Below are positions 53,799 to 61,475 of a stretch of 64,000 nt of DNA, piece by piece. The DNA is taken from the NCBI GenBank assembly GCA_002389045.1, contig DGNS01000010.1:121581-185580 (forward strand). The letters run 5' to 3'. This stretch comes from Thiotrichaceae bacterium UBA4486 (GTDB lineage: Bacteria; Pseudomonadota; Gammaproteobacteria; Eutrophobiales; Eutrophobiaceae). Position 1 is the first letter of the stretch, and every line of letters begins with the position of its first letter. A program made the position numbers and the translations under genes. The notes beneath the pieces were generated by a model. The model searched no databases. It saw nothing but the letters and a program-made list of their open reading frames with translations, and was not told the origin of the DNA.

Positions 53799-56768
53799 CT
53801 ACTTGTCCTGCGATGCTCCAGCCAAACCCCAGGGCGATTCATTCAACCATGTCTCAACCTGGCTGGCGGGCATTGGACGTCCCATATAATAGCCCTGGCC
53901 TGCATCACAGCCGAGTGCTTTGAGCTTCGCCCACACGGCTTCGTCTTCCACGCCTTCGGCTACCACAGTAAGGGACATATCGTGCGCCAGGGTAATGGTG
54001 GATCGTACAATACTTGCCGAATCGGCGTCTTCCAGCATGTCGGCGACAAACGATTTGTCAATTTTGATAGTTGCTACCGGCAACTTCTTTAGATAACTCA
54101 GTGACGAGTAGCCGGTACCGAAGTCGTCAATGTAGAGTGGTATCCCAAGATCTCTTAAGCGTGACAGGACATCCAGCGCACCTACAGGGTCCGCCATGAC
54201 TGAGCTTTCGGTGATCTCCAGTTCAAGCATCCCTTTCTCCATGCGATTAGCCGCGCACAGCTCATGAATCTTATCCAGCAGGTGTGGATCCTGGAGGTTG
54301 AATGCGGAGAGATTGACGGCAATCGGTAGATGGATGCCTGCCTGCCGCAGCGCGGTTGACTGGCCTAGCGCTGACGCCAAGACCCAGTCTGTGAGAGCCC
54401 GGATCATCCCGGTGCGCTCTGCCAGCGCAATGAACTCATCAGGAGGAATCATGCCATGCGTTGGATGTGACCAACGCGCCAAGGCTTCGAAGCCGTTGAC
54501 GTGACCGGACCGCATGGAGATCTTCGGTTGGTAATACAGCTCCAGCGTATTGTCTTCCAGCACCCGATTCAGGTCGGAGGCCAGTTCCAGATGACGTTTC
54601 TTGTCAACATCCTGATCGGGCGAGTAAAAGGCGTATCCATTTCCGGACTGCTTGGCCAGCTGCATCGCCAAATCCGCGCGGCGCATCAGCTGTTCGCCTT
54701 CCGTTCCGTGGTCAGGGAATAGAACAATGCCTACATTCGCTCTAATAATCAGAGAGAAATCATTTATGGTAAATGGCTGATTCAAAATCTCCAGAATACG
54801 GAGCGCTGTCTGCTCAGCTTGAACGGCATCCACTTCCGGTAACAGCAATGCGAATTCATCGCCGCGCATTCGGGCTACGAAGTCGTTTTCCTCCATTTCT
54901 TGCTCTATACGTTTCACTGATACCTGCATCACTCTATTGCCGGCCTCAAAACCCAGGGTATCATTGATGTCACGCAATCGCTCCAGATCAAACAACAACA
55001 GGGCAATACTGTGATTCTGCGAACGCGCGCCAGTGATGACGTCACCCAGATGCTCATCGAACGAAGCGTGATTTGGCAGGCCGGTCAATGCATCGTAGTA
55101 CGCCATACGCTGTATCGTCGCCTGCGCCGCATCGTGCTTGATGCGGGTGCGCAGGGTGGAGATGCCATAGGCCAAATCCTCCGCCATTTCAGACAAGAGT
55201 TCGATTTCGGCGACCTCAAATGCCTCGCGGTCTTCCGTATAAATGGTGAGCGCACCCAGCACCGTCTGCTCCACACATAACGGTAGCGAGATGCCCGAAT
55301 GAATCCCCTGCTCACGGGCCGCCGTATGCCATGCCTGGTATCGTGGATCACTCTGGAGCCCGTGCACCACACAGGGACTGCCGGTTCGGATCGCCGTGCC
55401 GGTGGGGCCATTGCCCCGTTCTGTTTCGTCCCAGGTGATATGGAGTGTGTCGAGGAAAGCCTTATCGGTCCCGGCCAGCGCTACCGGCCGCACCGTCTTT
55501 TCCGCATCATGTTCCGCGAAGCCGACCCAGGCCATGCGATATCCACCCAGCTCCACCGCTACACTGCACATCTTCTGCAGTAAGGATGATTCATCAGCAG
55601 CCCTCACGAGCGTGCGGTTACCCGCACTCAAGGTGCGTAATGCACGATTGATTCGGCGTAACTCCTTGTCGTGCATTTCGGCTTCATCTCGTCGCCGTTG
55701 CAGCGACGCGGCCATTCGGTCAAAGGTCTGAGCCAATCGCCCGAACTCGTCATGCGTCTGCGGCAATTCTGTACGGACGTTGAGATCACCCTTGCCGAGT
55801 CGCTCACTGGCATGCGCCAGAACCCCAAGTGGCCGCAGCACAAAGACATTACTACCCTTCCATGCCACGGCGATGACTATTACTACGATTATAAGCAGTG
55901 CAATCAAATCTCGCTTGAAGCGAGAGTCAAGATCTGCATAGGCGATATCACGAGGAATACCAACACTGACATATACACTGTTCGAGTCACCTTGATGAAG
56001 GGGCGTAAAGGCATAAAGCCGATGGACGCCAGCTGCATCCATTGATTCAGCAGTTCCTTCGGCGTCGTGCTCGATGATCATCCGGACGAAGGGCGCGTCC
56101 TTGATGGATTTGCCGAACCACTTATCCGGATCGGGCTGATGCGTCAGCACCGTGCCACTTCTATCCAGAATGGTGATCGTCGTTCCTTCAGGCAGCGGAA
56201 TATTGCTCAGCTTCCGGCTCAGCCAGGCGAGATCCAGGGCCGCAAAGATTACGCCCTCGATCCGGCCTTGATCACCACGTAGCGGGTAACCAAGATTAAT
56301 AGCGCTCTTACCGGTGACACGCCCCACTTGATAGCTGCCGATGGCGAGATCGCCCGTCTCAATAGCGCGGCGAAAATAATCCCGATCATGTATCTGGACC
56401 GGTGTCGGCATGGGTAAACCACTGCACCGCATCAACCCGTCAAGGCCGCTGACACCAAGATTGGCATAATAGGGGTACTGCTCGAGCAACTTGGCCAGTA
56501 CATCATTGCACGCAGCTCCCCCTTCCGCTGCCTGAATACTCGGCAACCGGGCCAACCCGGGTAACAATTGCCGTGCACCTGCTATGAGGTCCTGCTGTTC
56601 CTGCAAGACCAGACGGGCTAACCTCAGCGCCTCTGCCTGCGTATGCAAGGCCTCCGCTTTGCGTGCTTCGATAGCGTTGTGCAGTAACAACGCAAACACC
56701 GGCACGATGATCAACATGAGTAAAAGCACGAGCCGTGCGCGAAGGCTGGAAAGCCGGTGTTGGTGCAT
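53799..56768 (-). CDS. Cache-HAMP-GAF-GGDEF-EAL cyclic-di-GMP enzyme
   Basis: This membrane sensor of 989 aa runs from the ATG at 56768, which is preceded by AGAGGG; the longer frame to 56822 lacks a ribosome-binding site. It has an N-terminal helix, a periplasmic Cache-type domain (about 40-280), a second helix, HAMP (about 310-365) and GAF (about 385-550). GGDEF (about 560-725) and EAL (about 740-985) domains follow. The GGDEF signature reads RGDEF, with the first Gly replaced; such variants can be active or not. The EAL domain is complete (GFEALARW, and later DDFGTGYSSLSYL). It probably turns over c-di-GMP in response to a periplasmic ligand. It sits alone at the edge of the conjugative-element relic. 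Confidence 0.87.
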   Translation of the reverse strand: MHQHRLSSLRARLVLLLMLIIVPVFALLLHNAIEARKAEALHTQAEALRLARLVLQEQQDLIAGARQLLPGLARLPSIQAAEGGAACNDVLAKLLEQYPYYANLGVSGLDGLMRCSGLPMPTPVQIHDRDYFRRAIETGDLAIGSYQVGRVTGKSAINLGYPLRGDQGRIEGVIFAALDLAWLSRKLSNIPLPEGTTITILDRSGTVLTHQPDPDKWFGKSIKDAPFVRMIIEHDAEGTAESMDAAGVHRLYAFTPLHQGDSNSVYVSVGIPRDIAYADLDSRFKRDLIALLIIVVIVIAVAWKGSNVFVLRPLGVLAHASERLGKGDLNVRTELPQTHDEFGRLAQTFDRMAASLQRRRDEAEMHDKELRRINRALRTLSAGNRTLVRAADESSLLQKMCSVAVELGGYRMAWVGFAEHDAEKTVRPVALAGTDKAFLDTLHITWDETERGNGPTGTAIRTGSPCVVHGLQSDPRYQAWHTAAREQGIHSGISLPLCVEQTVLGALTIYTEDREAFEVAEIELLSEMAEDLAYGISTLRTRIKHDAAQATIQRMAYYDALTGLPNHASFDEHLGDVITGARSQNHSIALLLFDLERLRDINDTLGFEAGNRVMQVSVKRIEQEMEENDFVARMRGDEFALLLPEVDAVQAEQTALRILEILNQPFTINDFSLIIRANVGIVLFPDHGTEGEQLMRRADLAMQLAKQSGNGYAFYSPDQDVDKKRHLELASDLNRVLEDNTLELYYQPKISMRSGHVNGFEALARWSHPTHGMIPPDEFIALAERTGMIRALTDWVLASALGQSTALRQAGIHLPIAVNLSAFNLQDPHLLDKIHELCAANRMEKGMLELEITESSVMADPVGALDVLSRLRDLGIPLYIDDFGTGYSSLSYLKKLPVATIKIDKSFVADMLEDADSASIVRSTITLAHDMSLTVVAEGVEDEAVWAKLKALGCDAGQGYYMGRPMPASQVETWLNESPWGLAGASQDK

Positions 56769-56822
56769 AAAAAATCCCTCTTCTATCCAGGGCTCGCCAC
56801 TACACGCCAAAGTAAACGGCAA

Positions 56823-57247
56823 TGAGAAAGGCGACCTGCCGTATGGCTCCTTCTACAACTTTCTTGGAGGCAATGAATGTTGTGCCGCACCCCCGATGTT
56901 GCGAAGCGGATACAGCCAACAAACTGAATATCGTTTTCCTTTGTCATCGGCAAAGTGACATAAAATCTTTAATTATTCTAATGAATTAACGCAAAATCAT
57001 CCACGAATGACGGCGCCACGGTTTTCCCCTGACTTCACGGACACGACAATCCAAAGGAAGCAAGATGCAAATGGGTGCGCGGATGAAGCGCAGTTTTAGG
57101 GCAAACTCCAATAAATGTATCGTACGTGATAATTTCTCGACATAGGACGCTTGCGCGCCTACATTTTTCACGTACGGTATCTTTTCCTTGCCTTCGGCGG
57201 ATTGAGCTGTTATTTTTTACCGTACGGTACTTTTTAGAGGCGCGGCC
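56823..57247. promoter_or_regulatory. hipBA upstream region with three CGTACG dyads
   Basis: No gene is supported here. Three sites share CGTACG: 57121-57126, 57171-57176 and 57221-57226. They are exactly 50 bases apart, and the last is inside a perfect 12-bp palindrome TACCGTACGGTA (57218-57229). HipB-type antitoxins bind dyads in their own promoter, so these are good candidate operators for the hipBA locus. The AGAGG at 57235-57239 is the hipB ribosome-binding site. Confidence 0.6.
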
Positions 57248-57532
57248 ATGACAGAGGAAGACAGCATTTACGGCGCGATCCAGAGCGCCGAGGAACTCGG
57301 CCGCCTGGCGCGCGCCCATCGCAAGCACCGGCACCTGACGCTGGAAACGGTCTCCGGGCTCGGTAACCTGAGCACGCGATTCCTCTCAGAGTTTGAACGG
57401 GGCAAGGAGACGGCCGAGATCGGCAAGGTCCTCAAGGCGCTGCGCACCCTGGGGCTGGAAGTCATCATCCAACCGCGCGGGCGGGCGACGCCGGCTCACC
57501 GTACTGGCAAGACCCGTGAGGAAACCCCATGA
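57248..57532 (+). CDS. hipB: HipB-family antitoxin
   Basis: This 94-aa XRE-type DNA-binding antitoxin has the helix-turn-helix in LGRLARAHRKHRHLTLETVSGL...STRFLSEFERGKETAEIG. Its short flexible tail (RATPAHRTGKTREETP) resembles the part that HipB-type proteins lose to proteolysis. It neutralises HipA and represses the operon. The hipA ATG overlaps its stop by four bases. Confidence 0.88.
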   Translation: MTEEDSIYGAIQSAEELGRLARAHRKHRHLTLETVSGLGNLSTRFLSEFERGKETAEIGKVLKALRTLGLEVIIQPRGRATPAHRTGKTREETP

Positions 57533-58782
57533 ACGACCCCGACATCCTCAACGTCTGGCACGAGCAGCGTTTGGTCGGTCAGCTCTGGCGCAATACGACC
57601 GGGGCCATCGGGTTTCGCTACGATCCCGCGTGGATCACCGGCGACGGCTTCGCCGTCTCCCGTTCCCTGCCGCTGGCGGTCCGGGAATTCGCCCCGGAGG
57701 AAGGCACCGCCCAGCGCTGGTTCGCCAATCTGTTGCCTGAGGGGGCGGTGCGCGAACACATCGTCCGCGACCTCAAACTGCCGAATACGGATTTCGACCT
57801 GCTGCGCGCCATCGGCGGCGAGTGCGCCGGCGCGCTGTCGATTCTGTCCGTAGACCGGCAACCATCGGGCCAGCAGCAGTACCGTCCATTGACGGAGAAG
57901 GACGTGGCCGACCTGGCGGCTCGCCGGGGACAGATCTACGCTGTCTGGCCGGCGGACGAGCGCCCGCGATTGTCGCTCGCCGGCGCCCAGGACAAGTGCC
58001 CGCTACTGGTGCGCGACGATCAGTATTTTCTGCCGCAGGGCGAAGCGCCTTCCAGTCACATCCTGAAGTTCGAGCTGGCCGACTACCGTCATCTGCCCGC
58101 CTACGAGACCTTCACCACACAACTGGCAGCGGCCATCGACTTGCCGGTGGTAGATATCACTTTGCGGTCCATCGGAAAAACCCGGTACGCACAGATTATG
58201 CGCTATGATCGGCTTTGGGATGAACGTGGCGAGGTGCGGCGGCTGCACCAGGAGGATTTCTGCCAGGCCCTGGGTTACGGGCACGAAAAGAAATATCAGG
58301 AACATGGCGGACCATCCTTCGCGCAGTGTTACCGCCTGGTGCAGGAAGCCTCCAGCGAGCCGGCCATCGATGTGCAACACCTGCTGCGCTGGCAGATCTT
58401 CAATGTACTGGCGGGCAACTCCGATGGCCATGCCAAGAACCTCTCCCTGTTGCATTTGCCTGATGACGCAACCCGCCTGGCGCCGTTCTATGACCTGGTG
58501 TGCACACGCGCCATCGAGCGCATCGATTACCATCTCGCCTTCGATGTCGGCGGCGAACGCAATCCCAGTGTGATCACGCCCGCGCACTGGGAAACGCTCG
58601 CTAAGCAATGTGATGTGCGGCCGCAATTCCTCGGTAACCTGGTACGTGAGACCGCAGACGCGCTGCAGGAGAGAATCGGCCCGGAGCGAGAAGAATTCGA
58701 GGCACGTTACGGCGTCTATCCAGCGTTACAACGCATCGAGAAGGTTGTCACCACACAGTGCCGGCGTATCGCGAAGCGGTAG
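57529..58782 (+). CDS. hipA: HipA-family serine/threonine kinase toxin
   Basis: This 417-aa toxin has a HipA_N (couple_hipA) domain (about 1-110) and the HipA_C kinase domain. The ATP-binding segment is SLAGAQDKCPLLV (about 147-159). The catalytic loop is NSDGHAKN (about 299-306), with a later metal-binding Asp in PFYDLVC. HipA kinases phosphorylate aminoacyl-tRNA synthetases such as GltX in E. coli; this one's target cannot be deduced. Length and motifs are complete, so it appears functional. Confidence 0.9.
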   Translation: MNDPDILNVWHEQRLVGQLWRNTTGAIGFRYDPAWITGDGFAVSRSLPLAVREFAPEEGTAQRWFANLLPEGAVREHIVRDLKLPNTDFDLLRAIGGECAGALSILSVDRQPSGQQQYRPLTEKDVADLAARRGQIYAVWPADERPRLSLAGAQDKCPLLVRDDQYFLPQGEAPSSHILKFELADYRHLPAYETFTTQLAAAIDLPVVDITLRSIGKTRYAQIMRYDRLWDERGEVRRLHQEDFCQALGYGHEKKYQEHGGPSFAQCYRLVQEASSEPAIDVQHLLRWQIFNVLAGNSDGHAKNLSLLHLPDDATRLAPFYDLVCTRAIERIDYHLAFDVGGERNPSVITPAHWETLAKQCDVRPQFLGNLVRETADALQERIGPEREEFEARYGVYPALQRIEKVVTTQCRRIAKR

Positions 58783-58848
58783 CGGAGTCAGCGTTAAGGG
58801 ACGTGACAAACGCTCTTAATACATGGCCGGAACACCAAGCGAAACGAT

Positions 58849-58887
58849 GCCCTGCCTCTGACAAGTACGCCCCGCACGAGGCAGGGC
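58849..58887. terminator. Stem-loop between convergent hipA and unknown gene
   Basis: GCCCTGCCTC (58849-58858) pairs perfectly with GAGGCAGGGC (58878-58887) around a 19-base loop. It sits in the gap between the convergent hipA and 139-aa gene, where a bidirectional terminator would be expected. No T-run follows on either side, so the call is modest. Confidence 0.4.
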
Positions 58888-58897
58888 GTGAAAGTGA

Positions 58898-59317
58898 CTA
58901 CGCGTCGGTGGGCCGGAATACCTCATCCAGATCGATGCGGGCCGGCTCGATCCATGGTTCGACGACATACGCTTTCGAGCGGCTGCCGTCGGATTGCGTG
59001 ATGTCACACAGGTCTTCCGGCGCCTGCCCCTCGATATCGTAATCGACGACGGCGACAGCAGGCGCGGCCCCCGGCTGGTCGGTAATCACCGCTTGCACGA
59101 TGCCGCCTTCCATAACGACGGCAAGCCGCGAGCAGCGCGGACTCGACTCGGGACGACCCGTCTCCGGGCTTGCTCCAGATGCCTGAAGCGCCACCTGGTA
59201 GGCCTGATCCAGATCGTCCCAGTCGATGCTGCCGCCCCGATCTTCACCGCGGCGGTAGGCCTCGATCAACAGGCGGACAGCTTGAAAAGCCGCATCCCGG
59301 CGGCGGAACACCGGCAT
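58898..59317 (-). CDS. Hypothetical 139-aa accessory protein
   Basis: This acidic cytosolic protein of 139 aa runs from the ATG at 59317, preceded by AGGAAAAGGG; the frame is open to 59530, but the upstream part is the shadow of a small overlapping ORF. The N-terminal half is helical (FRRRDAAFQAVRLLIEAYRRGED) and the C-terminal half looks beta-rich. I do not recognise the family. Its position after DUF6573 and radC-type sequences suggests conjugative-element accessory cargo. Confidence 0.55.
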   Translation of the reverse strand: MPVFRRRDAAFQAVRLLIEAYRRGEDRGGSIDWDDLDQAYQVALQASGASPETGRPESSPRCSRLAVVMEGGIVQAVITDQPGAAPAVAVVDYDIEGQAPEDLCDITQSDGSRSKAYVVEPWIEPARIDLDEVFRPTDA

Positions 59318-59327
59318 CACCCTTTTC

Positions 59328-59495
59328 CTAGAAGTCATCGTAAAGCAACGGTACTTCCGCCGAGTCTTGCCAGATATCGCCCTGGTCGAACAACTCACCG
59401 GCCCTGGCGACGGCGGCTTCCCGGCTTTCAGCCTCGATGCCGACCATGACCCTGTGTTCATAGGGCAAGCTGTATTGAATGATGTATCTCGTGAT
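59328..59495 (-). pseudogene. Small 55-codon ORF whose start position reads ATC
   Basis: A frame reading ITRYIIQYSLPYEHRVMVGI... and ending DSAEVPLLYDDF closes at a TAG (59328-59330). A GGAG motif lies four bases before the ATC at 59493-59495, exactly where an ATG would belong. No ATG, GTG or TTG exists upstream before an in-frame stop. The gene is therefore probably inactivated by an ATG-to-ATC change or, less likely, uses a rare start. The sequence is smooth and protein-like. It is placed between DUF6573 and the 139-aa gene. Confidence 0.45.
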
Positions 59496-59622
59496 GGTTC
59501 TCCGTATGTTTTATCCGTTGGAGAGACCATCCCCCACCAGGGAGAAGATCTCCCCGATGGGGTTGGTTGTGAACTCGAGTCATAGACCCGATTGAATTGA
59601 CATAACGCTGTTGAAACGCCTT

Positions 59623-59940
59623 TCAGTCCTCGTCAGGCAAGAGGATGGTGATCACGGGTTCACCCTGATCACCCGGACCGACGATCAGTTTCAATGTCGT
59701 CAGTTCCGCCTCCATCGACCGCCCGTCACGGGGCACCCGGTAGAGTTGGAACGGCAACCGATCGCCGGAATGCGAAGCCGACCGTATGGCGCAGGATGCC
59801 ATGAAGAGCACATCCCACAAGCGGCCGGACTCGTCCTGATGGACCTGCTTGTCACTGTCGTCCTCCGTCCAGGCCACACAATCGGCCCAGGCATCGGCGG
59901 TAATGGCTACCGGCCATTTGAAACCGGCCTCCTGTGCCAT
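59623..59940 (-). CDS. DUF6573-type accessory protein, N-terminus probably lost
   Basis: This 105-aa reading frame from the ATG at 59940 contains FKWPVAITADAWADCVAW, QDESGRLWDVLFMA and LIVGPGDQGEPVITILLP. I recognise this pattern from DUF6573, a family of unknown function common on plasmids and integrative elements. Family-like sequence (FGEVISTYSRNQAIDDGDLIDAG) continues upstream in frame to about 60030. No ATG, GTG or TTG is available there before the TGA that ends the radC remnant. The gene is therefore N-terminally impaired, or starts at the internal ATG. Confidence 0.55.
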   Translation of the reverse strand: MAQEAGFKWPVAITADAWADCVAWTEDDSDKQVHQDESGRLWDVLFMASCAIRSASHSGDRLPFQLYRVPRDGRSMEAELTTLKLIVGPGDQGEPVITILLPDED

Positions 59941-60042
59941 GTTGCCTGCATCGATCAGGTCACCGTCGTCGATGGCCTGGTTCCGGGAATAGGTCGAGAT
60001 GACCTCGCCGAAACCGGCCGGGTTTGTGAAAAGTAACGATTG

Positions 60043-60369
60043 TCAGAGCAGGCCGCGTTCGGCGAAGGACGCACTCTCGCCTCCCGAGACCACGAAGTGA
60101 TCGAGCACCCGCACATCGACCAGTGCCAGCGCCTCTTTCAACCGGCGGGTGATCATCTCGTCCGCACGGCTGGGCTCCGCGACACCGGAGGGGTGCTTGT
60201 GGGAAAAGACCACAGCGGCCGCATTCGCCTTAAAACCTTTTTGTTGTAGCGCTTGCGAGCTAGAGAGCTTAGCTTTAACCCGTTCAGACGGATGACCTTG
60301 TCCAGCGTTTCCGGCGAAAAACCCGGTCGCCGCCGCCTCGGCCTGGAGATCCTGGAGCGAAAGATTCAT
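60043..60369 (-). pseudogene. Chimeric remnant: abiEii 5' end joined to radC (JAB) 3' end
   Basis: The frame starts at an ATG overlapping the abiEi stop by four bases (ATGA), the normal position of the AbiEii toxin. Its first 17 residues, MNLSLQDLQAEAAATGF, look like an AbiEii start. Shifting frame by one at the T-run (about 60315-60319) continues it as SPETLDKVIRLNGL. From about 60235 onward the sequence is the end of RadC: NAAAVVFSHKHPSG, then AEPSRADEMITRRLKEALALVDVRVLDHFVV and SFAERGLL. The JAB motif has HKH where RadC usually has HNH. Both parent genes are therefore broken and fused. Confidence 0.65.
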
Positions 60370-61172
60370 GCCCCCTCCTCCCAGGTACGTTCGAGAACGG
60401 CCGGTGGCACCACCAATCGCCAGGAGGGAACAAGCTTGCCGGACTCCCTGCGGCCGCGGTCCAGGTAACAGGGCTGCCTGGGTACGTGCTTTCGCAACAG
60501 ATCCAGTCGCGCCTCATCCACCATCAATGCTTCACGGTGTTGCTCAAGGAAAAAACCCACCTTCGCCACTGCCGTCGCACTGTGCAACATCAGGACGTAG
60601 TCGGTAACCTGGTCCAGGTTGAAGTACTCGACCGATTCCAGGGATCGCCACACCTCCTTCCATCCGCCACCCAGGTCGGGACGCACGAGCACGTCCACCA
60701 GCGTGCGTTCGAGATGGGTAACCCGCACCTGTCCCCCGGCGTGTTTGTGGGTCTCAACCCCGAACAGTTCGGCCTGACCGGCCTGCAATGCCTTCGGAAA
60801 CGGCACGGCAGTGAATTCCTGCCCCTGGAACTCGAAGGGACGCCGGGAGTACCGGGACAGATAGGGAAACCGGCGATGCACCGAATAGGCCTTGCCGTGA
60901 AACTGCAAGGCGCTGTGATAGGCCAGCACGGCATCGTCAGTCATGTGCGCCCCGAGCAGGTATGGGTCCACTTGATAGATCTCCGGGCTTATCCCCTCCG
61001 GCACGACGGCATACAGGCCGCGACGGACCCGGAGCAGGTGACCCGCGTTGACGTGGTAGGCCAGCAACGCCTCCCGGGTCTTTGTACTACGGGAGCCACC
61101 GGCCTCCAGGAAGGCCGCAAACGCCTCATGCCGGAACACCGGATTCCTACGGAAGAAGTCCTGTACCTTCAT
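60366..61172 (-). CDS. abiEi: AbiEi-family antitoxin/transcriptional regulator
   Basis: This protein of about 268 aa is the antitoxin of a type IV AbiE toxin-antitoxin pair. AbiEi proteins have an N-terminal winged helix that represses their own promoter and a C-terminal domain needed for antitoxicity. Here residues 1-about 60 (MKVQDFFRRNPVFRHEAFAAF and HLLRVRRGLYAVVP) fit the winged helix. The rest (HMTDDAVLAYHSALQFHGKAYS, THLERTLVDVLVRPDLGGGWKEV) is typical of the C-terminal part. I chose the ATG at 61172; a GTG at 61211 is possible. The toxin gene that should follow is destroyed, so this is an orphan antitoxin. Confidence 0.78.
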   Translation of the reverse strand: MKVQDFFRRNPVFRHEAFAAFLEAGGSRSTKTREALLAYHVNAGHLLRVRRGLYAVVPEGISPEIYQVDPYLLGAHMTDDAVLAYHSALQFHGKAYSVHRRFPYLSRYSRRPFEFQGQEFTAVPFPKALQAGQAELFGVETHKHAGGQVRVTHLERTLVDVLVRPDLGGGWKEVWRSLESVEYFNLDQVTDYVLMLHSATAVAKVGFFLEQHREALMVDEARLDLLRKHVPRQPCYLDRGRRESGKLVPSWRLVVPPAVLERTWEEGA

Positions 61173-61211
61173 TGGGTGCGAACCAGTAGTTGACAATACT
61201 TGCGTGGACAC

Positions 61212-61475
61212 CTAATAAATTTAGGGGTAGTCGCGATATTTGTCAACAGGTCAGTTGCTTGACGTTTCCTGCTTCTACCCCTAACAAAGTTCAGGGTTCC
61301 AGCACGATTTGTCACTCTGACACAGGAACTTTTTGTCGGAAACGAGGAAACGGAGTGTACGTGGAGCGCAAGAAAATGAATTATTTGTAACGTAATTATT
61401 TCAAGTCCGTATTCGCTCCTGCGCACCCCAATTACCCGAATGGATACGCGTAATCAGTGACGACTGCCCCCTGAT
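61212..61475. promoter_or_regulatory. abiEi promoter region with long-spaced inverted repeat
   Basis: TTAGGGGTAG (61221-61230) and its exact complement CTACCCCTAA (61275-61284) face each other about five helical turns apart. They lie just upstream of abiEi. AbiEi represses through two inverted repeats in its promoter, so these are candidate operators. The rest holds the 18-bp GGAGTGTACGTGGAGCGC motif (61352-61369) related to the tRNA-Leu edge. It also holds an AT-rich stretch with TTCAAGTCC (about 61399-61407), the same nine bases as the T-loop region of the tRNA. No gene is seen. Confidence 0.55.
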
